This document shows, one piece after another, positions 60,896 to 64,000 of a stretch of 64,000 nt of DNA. Source of the DNA: JBLHZY01 sp050633265 (GTDB taxonomy: Bacteria; Pseudomonadota; Alphaproteobacteria; Rhodobacterales; Rhodobacteraceae); the NCBI GenBank assembly GCA_050633265.1, contig JBOEGE010000005.1, positions 434,001 to 498,000 on the forward strand, given 5' to 3'. Position numbers and translations under genes: made by a program. The number at the start of each line of letters is the position of its first letter. The first letter of the stretch is position 1. The notes beneath the pieces were generated by a model that saw only the letters and a program-made list of their open reading frames with translations, ran no database searches and was not told the origin of the DNA.

Positions 60896-61021
60896 ATGGC
60901 AAGCGCGCGCATCCAAGAGAAAATCTATGATGAGCTGGACGGCCCGATTGATCCCGTAGATGGGCGGAGGCCCGGGCGATCCTTGATCCTGCCGCGCAGC
61001 TTGATGTGGTGGAAAGATTAA
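60896..61021 (+). CDS. Possible 41-residue small protein
   Basis: An ATG at 60896 opens 41 codons to TAA at 61021: starts MASARIQEKIYDELDGPIDP and ends in LILPRSLMWWKD. It fills the space between the divergent thioesterase gene and the convergent lepA gene. The composition looks protein-like but there is no clear ribosome site, so it may be chance. Confidence 0.35.
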   Translation: MASARIQEKIYDELDGPIDPVDGRRPGRSLILPRSLMWWKD

Positions 61022-61037
61022 GGGCGCGGGCGCGCCA

Positions 61038-62834
61038 TTAGTCCATTTTTAGCGCATTGATAAAGGCTTCTTGGGGGATTTCGACCTTGCCGAATTGGCG
61101 CATCCGTTTCTTCCCGGCCTTCTGCTTTTCGAGCAGTTTCTTTTTGCGGGTCGCATCGCCACCATAACATTTGGCCGTCACATCCTTGCGCATCGCCGCA
61201 ATCGTTTCGCGCGCAATCACCCGCCCGCCAATCGCCGCCTGCACCGGAATTTTGAACATGTGGCGCGGGATCAGCTCTTTGAGCTTCTCACACATCACCC
61301 GGCCGCGGCTTTCGGCGCGGTCGCGGTGCACCATGATGGAAAGCGCATCAACCGGCTCTTCATTCACCAGGATCTGCATCTTAACCAGCACATCCTCGCG
61401 GTAGCCGATCATTTGGTAGTCAAAGGAAGCATAGCCCTTGGTCACCGATTTCAGCCGGTCATAGAAATCAAACACAACCTCGTTGAGCGGCAGATCATAA
61501 ACAACCATGGCGCGCGATCCGGCATAGGTCAGATCGATCTGAATGCCGCGCCGGTCTTGGCAAAGTTTCAGCACATCGCCCAAGTAATCATCGGGCACAA
61601 GGATCGTCGCTTTGATCCGCGGCTCCTCGATGTGATCGACATAGGTCATATCGGGCATATCGGCTGGGTTGTGCAGCTCGCTCACGCTGCCATCGCGCAT
61701 ATGGATGTTGTAAATAACCGACGGCGCGGTTGTGATCAGATCGATATCATATTCGCGCTCAAGCCGGTCGCGGATCACCTCAAGGTGCAGCAAGCCAAGG
61801 AAGCCGCAGCGAAAGCCAAAGCCCAAAGCAGCGGATGTTTCCATCTCAAAGCTAAACGAGGCATCATTCAGCGCAAGCTTTTCAATCGCTTCGCGCAGGT
61901 CTTCAAACTCGGCCGCATCAACAGGAAAAAGCCCACAGAAAACAACGGGTTGCGCAGGTTTGAACCCAGCAAGCGCAACCTCGCAGCCCTTCTTTTCATG
62001 GGTGATTGTATCGCCAACGCGGGTATCGCGGACCTGTTTGATCGAGCCGGTAAAGATGCCGATCTCGCCCGGCCCCAGCTCTTTGATATCAACCATTTGC
62101 GGCTTGAGCACGGCGAGCTTATCGACGTTATAAATCGCGCCCGTCTTCATCATTTTGACGCGCTCACCCTTTTTGATCACGCCATCCATGACCCGCAGCA
62201 AAACCACAACGCCAAGGTAGGGATCATACCAGCTATCGACCAGCATCGCCTTGAGCGGCGCATCGCGATCGCCCGTGGGCGCGGGCAGCCGGGTAACGAT
62301 CGCTTCCAAAACATCCGGGATGCCAACGCCGGTTTTGGCCGAGATCATCACAGCCTCAGAGGCATCAATCCCGATCACATCTTCAATCTGCTCACAGACC
62401 CGCTCTGGCTCGGAGGCCGGCAGATCGATCTTATTCAGGACAGGGACAATTTCATGATCCGCATCAATGGCTTGGTAGACATTGGCCAGCGTCTGCGCCT
62501 CAACCCCTTGGGTCGCATCCACCACCAGAAGCGAGCCTTCAACCGCCCGCATTGAGCGCGAGACCTCATAGGCAAAATCGACGTGGCCGGGAGTATCAAT
62601 CAGGTTGAGAATATAGGTCTCGCCATCCTTGGCCGGATACTCGATCCGCACCGAGTTGGCCTTGATCGTAATGCCGCGTTCGCGCTCGATATCCATACTG
62701 TCGAGCATCTGCGCTTTCATATCGCGTTCGGCCACGGTGCCGGTCAGCTGGATCAGCCGATCTGCTAGCGTGGATTTGCCGTGGTCGATATGCGCCACGA
62801 TGGAAAAATTGCGAATGTTTTTAAGCTCTGTCAT
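61038..62834 (-). CDS. lepA: Elongation factor 4
   Basis: 598 residues. GTPase motifs AHIDHGKSTLADRLIQ, DTPGHVDFAYEVSRS, NKIDLPASEPERV, then domains II-V ending in the LepA-specific C-terminal KCYGGDATRKKKLLEKQKAG. It acts on ribosomes to back-translocate or remodel stalled elongation. Start at ATG 62834 with a short leader. Confidence 0.96.
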   Translation of the reverse strand: MTELKNIRNFSIVAHIDHGKSTLADRLIQLTGTVAERDMKAQMLDSMDIERERGITIKANSVRIEYPAKDGETYILNLIDTPGHVDFAYEVSRSMRAVEGSLLVVDATQGVEAQTLANVYQAIDADHEIVPVLNKIDLPASEPERVCEQIEDVIGIDASEAVMISAKTGVGIPDVLEAIVTRLPAPTGDRDAPLKAMLVDSWYDPYLGVVVLLRVMDGVIKKGERVKMMKTGAIYNVDKLAVLKPQMVDIKELGPGEIGIFTGSIKQVRDTRVGDTITHEKKGCEVALAGFKPAQPVVFCGLFPVDAAEFEDLREAIEKLALNDASFSFEMETSAALGFGFRCGFLGLLHLEVIRDRLEREYDIDLITTAPSVIYNIHMRDGSVSELHNPADMPDMTYVDHIEEPRIKATILVPDDYLGDVLKLCQDRRGIQIDLTYAGSRAMVVYDLPLNEVVFDFYDRLKSVTKGYASFDYQMIGYREDVLVKMQILVNEEPVDALSIMVHRDRAESRGRVMCEKLKELIPRHMFKIPVQAAIGGRVIARETIAAMRKDVTAKCYGGDATRKKKLLEKQKAGKKRMRQFGKVEIPQEAFINALKMD

Positions 62835-63089
62835 GGGGGTTGGATATGATGGGGTTTTGGCGGGCGGTCAAGGTGGCGCGCGCATCCTATCGCAAGGGGA
62901 TTGCGCCTTATTCATAGCGCTTTGCGCCCCAAGCAGCGAAATCGCAACCTATCGCGCGCCATGCGCCCGCCTGCCCCATATCTAGTGAATTGAATTTGTC
63001 TGCGAAATAGGCCATAATTTAAGGGAAGGTTAACCATAAAGGGCAAGACTGCGCAAAGCGGCAAAGGCCCCATGGATCGAGGCAGAGAT

Positions 63090-63401
63090 ATGAAAAAACT
63101 TCTTACATTAGCACTGATCGCGGGCTTTTTGGCCCCGATGATCCCCGTTTCAGCTGAGGCCGGCGCGATTGAGCGGGCCTGTATCCGCTCTGATCGCAAG
63201 GCCGCGAGTCGCGCGCTTTGTGGCTGTATTCAGAACGTCGCGGATCAGGTGCTTTCAAATGGTGATCAGCGTTTGGCGGCCAAGTTCTTTAAAGATCCTC
63301 AGCGCGCCCAAGACATTCGCCAATCCAACAATTCCAGCCACGAAGTTTTCTGGAAGCGTTACAAGGCCTTTGGCGCAACGGCCGAGCAAACCTGTAGCTA
63401 A
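63090..63401 (+). CDS. Small exported protein of unknown function
   Basis: 103 residues from ATG 63090; the 63072 start lacks a ribosome site. Signal peptide KKLLTLALIAGFLAPMIPVS followed by AEA cleavage. The mature part has five cysteines or so in an ordered spacing (RACIRSDRKA, ALCGCIQNVADQ, EQTCS) and FFKDPQRAQDIRQSNN. Homologues in Roseobacter-group genomes are often called arginine transporter, which a single-domain exported protein of this size does not support. Confidence 0.85.
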   Translation: MKKLLTLALIAGFLAPMIPVSAEAGAIERACIRSDRKAASRALCGCIQNVADQVLSNGDQRLAAKFFKDPQRAQDIRQSNNSSHEVFWKRYKAFGATAEQTCS

Positions 63402-63428
63402 ATCGCCAAAACACCCCCGCCAGAATGT

Positions 63429-63456
63429 AAAAGCGCCCGCAATTGCAGGCGCTTTT
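63429..63456. terminator. Bidirectional terminator between the small exported protein and PCu(A)C genes
   Basis: AAAAGCGCC and GGCGCTTTT form a 9-bp stem with inner GCAATTGC. TTCTTTT follows on the plus strand and ACATTC on the minus strand after TTTT. Confidence 0.85.
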
Positions 63457-63484
63457 CTTTTCTCAAAAAGCCAGATGCCGCCGC

Positions 63485-63967
63485 TTAATGGCTCGCGCCA
63501 TGTTTCATCGCGCCTTCATCGCCCGCCATCGGCGCTTTGACCGGCTCAATCGGCACGTCCAAAGTGATCTCGCCGGCCTGTTCAAACACCAAAGTGATCG
63601 AAACGGTTTCGCCAGCCTCCAGCGGCGCGATGAGGCCCATCAACATCACATGATCGCCGCCGCGCGCCAATGCATGGGTCTCGCCCGCGCCGATTTCAAA
63701 GCCCTCGGGCACATGCATCATCTTCATGACACCCTCGCCCATGTCCTTATGGGTGTGCAGCTCGACCCGCTTGGCGGCTTGCGATTTTACATCAATCAAG
63801 CGGTCTGCCTCGGGGCCGGAATTGACGATTTCAAGAAAGGCGGCCGAGGATTTGCCCGCGCTTGCGGCGGCCTTGGCATAGGCGTTCTCGATGGTGATTT
63901 CTGCAAAAGCCGGAAAGGCAGCAAAAGACAGGCCCGCGGCCAAGATCAGGGGAAGTTTGAAAGACAT
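63485..63967 (-). CDS. PCu(A)C copper chaperone
   Basis: 160 residues with signal peptide (SFKLPLILAAGLSFAAFPAF, then AEI). The copper-binding region follows the PCuAC pattern with His and Met in VELHTHKDMGEGVMKMMHV, and THALARGGDHVMLMGL downstream. It delivers Cu(I) in the periplasm, probably to cytochrome oxidase. The C-terminal GDEGAMKHGASH adds further metal ligands. No SCO or cytochrome gene is in view. Confidence 0.9.
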   Translation of the reverse strand: MSFKLPLILAAGLSFAAFPAFAEITIENAYAKAAASAGKSSAAFLEIVNSGPEADRLIDVKSQAAKRVELHTHKDMGEGVMKMMHVPEGFEIGAGETHALARGGDHVMLMGLIAPLEAGETVSITLVFEQAGEITLDVPIEPVKAPMAGDEGAMKHGASH

Positions 63968-64000
63968 CTCGTCTCTCCCTATTTAAGATTTAACGTGTAA

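Noticed and set aside
61071..62555. 494-codon open frame on the plus strand
   Set aside because: Antisense to lepA, no ribosome site and no protein motif.

Overview
The window is chromosomal DNA of an alphaproteobacterium, most likely a member of the Rhodobacteraceae (Roseobacter group). This rests on protein families and gene neighbourhoods recognised by eye: several fatty-acyl catabolic clusters, a LivKHMGF-type importer next to acyl-CoA genes, a 60-residue membrane protein and a 103-residue exported protein typical of the group, a GC-rich composition with little space between genes, and abundant GGAGG-type ribosome binding sites. I saw no rRNA, tRNA, insertion sequence, prophage or CRISPR array. 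The genes look like resident, well-kept genes.

Positions 1-19718 hold an acyl-CoA catabolic region. Twelve closely packed minus-strand genes (10811 down to beyond 1) encode two paired acyl-CoA dehydrogenases, an SDR, a MaoC hydratase, an HSD17B4-type SDR, a thiolase, an ACAD10/11-like dehydrogenase, a histidine-phosphatase-fold protein, an APH-type kinase, another SDR, an IclR regulator and a hotdog thioesterase. Diverging from them is a five-gene Liv-type ABC importer (10951-15960). A CoA ligase (16151-17779) and a divergent MDR/SDR pair (17911-19718) follow. Together they could import and activate an acid and degrade it by (R)-specific beta-oxidation with a possible 4-hydroxyacyl-CoA phosphorylation step. 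The substrate is unknown.

Positions 19766-28019 are mixed housekeeping genes: YedK/HMCES, a periplasmic 5'-nucleotidase, DUF952, pyrD, an ArsC-like protein, a MATE transporter, two PaaI-type thioesterases and a putative manganese exporter with a Fur-type box. Positions 28020-35691 are a second, classical beta-oxidation locus: two MerR paralogues with palindromes, a long acyl-CoA dehydrogenase, a 70-residue unknown, a GST, a thiolase and a fused FadJ-type enzyme.

Positions 35809-40728 hold less familiar genes: a YCII-like protein, a degenerate Hint protein, a sulfotransferase, a membrane protein with a possible relic M48 region, and a SPOR protein. Positions 40798-45342 are a five-gene nucleoside salvage operon (cdd-deoA-deoB-add-upp). 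Positions 45570-53837 hold maeB, a glycosyltransferase-like gene, prpE and a LuxQ/LuxU/LuxO-like phosphorelay whose sigma-54 activator has an altered GAFTGA loop. Positions 53860-64000 hold nadK, glyA, DUF817, a TetR-controlled pspA-yiaA module with repeated operators, an esterase, a thioesterase, lepA, a small exported protein and a PCu(A)C copper chaperone.

The strongest points for a second look are the TetR/PspA operator set, the split ACAD10/11-like kinase-dehydrogenase module, the asymmetric LivG/LivF ATP sites, the GAFPGA activator, and the MerR-associated palindromes and structured spacers of the second fatty-acid locus.
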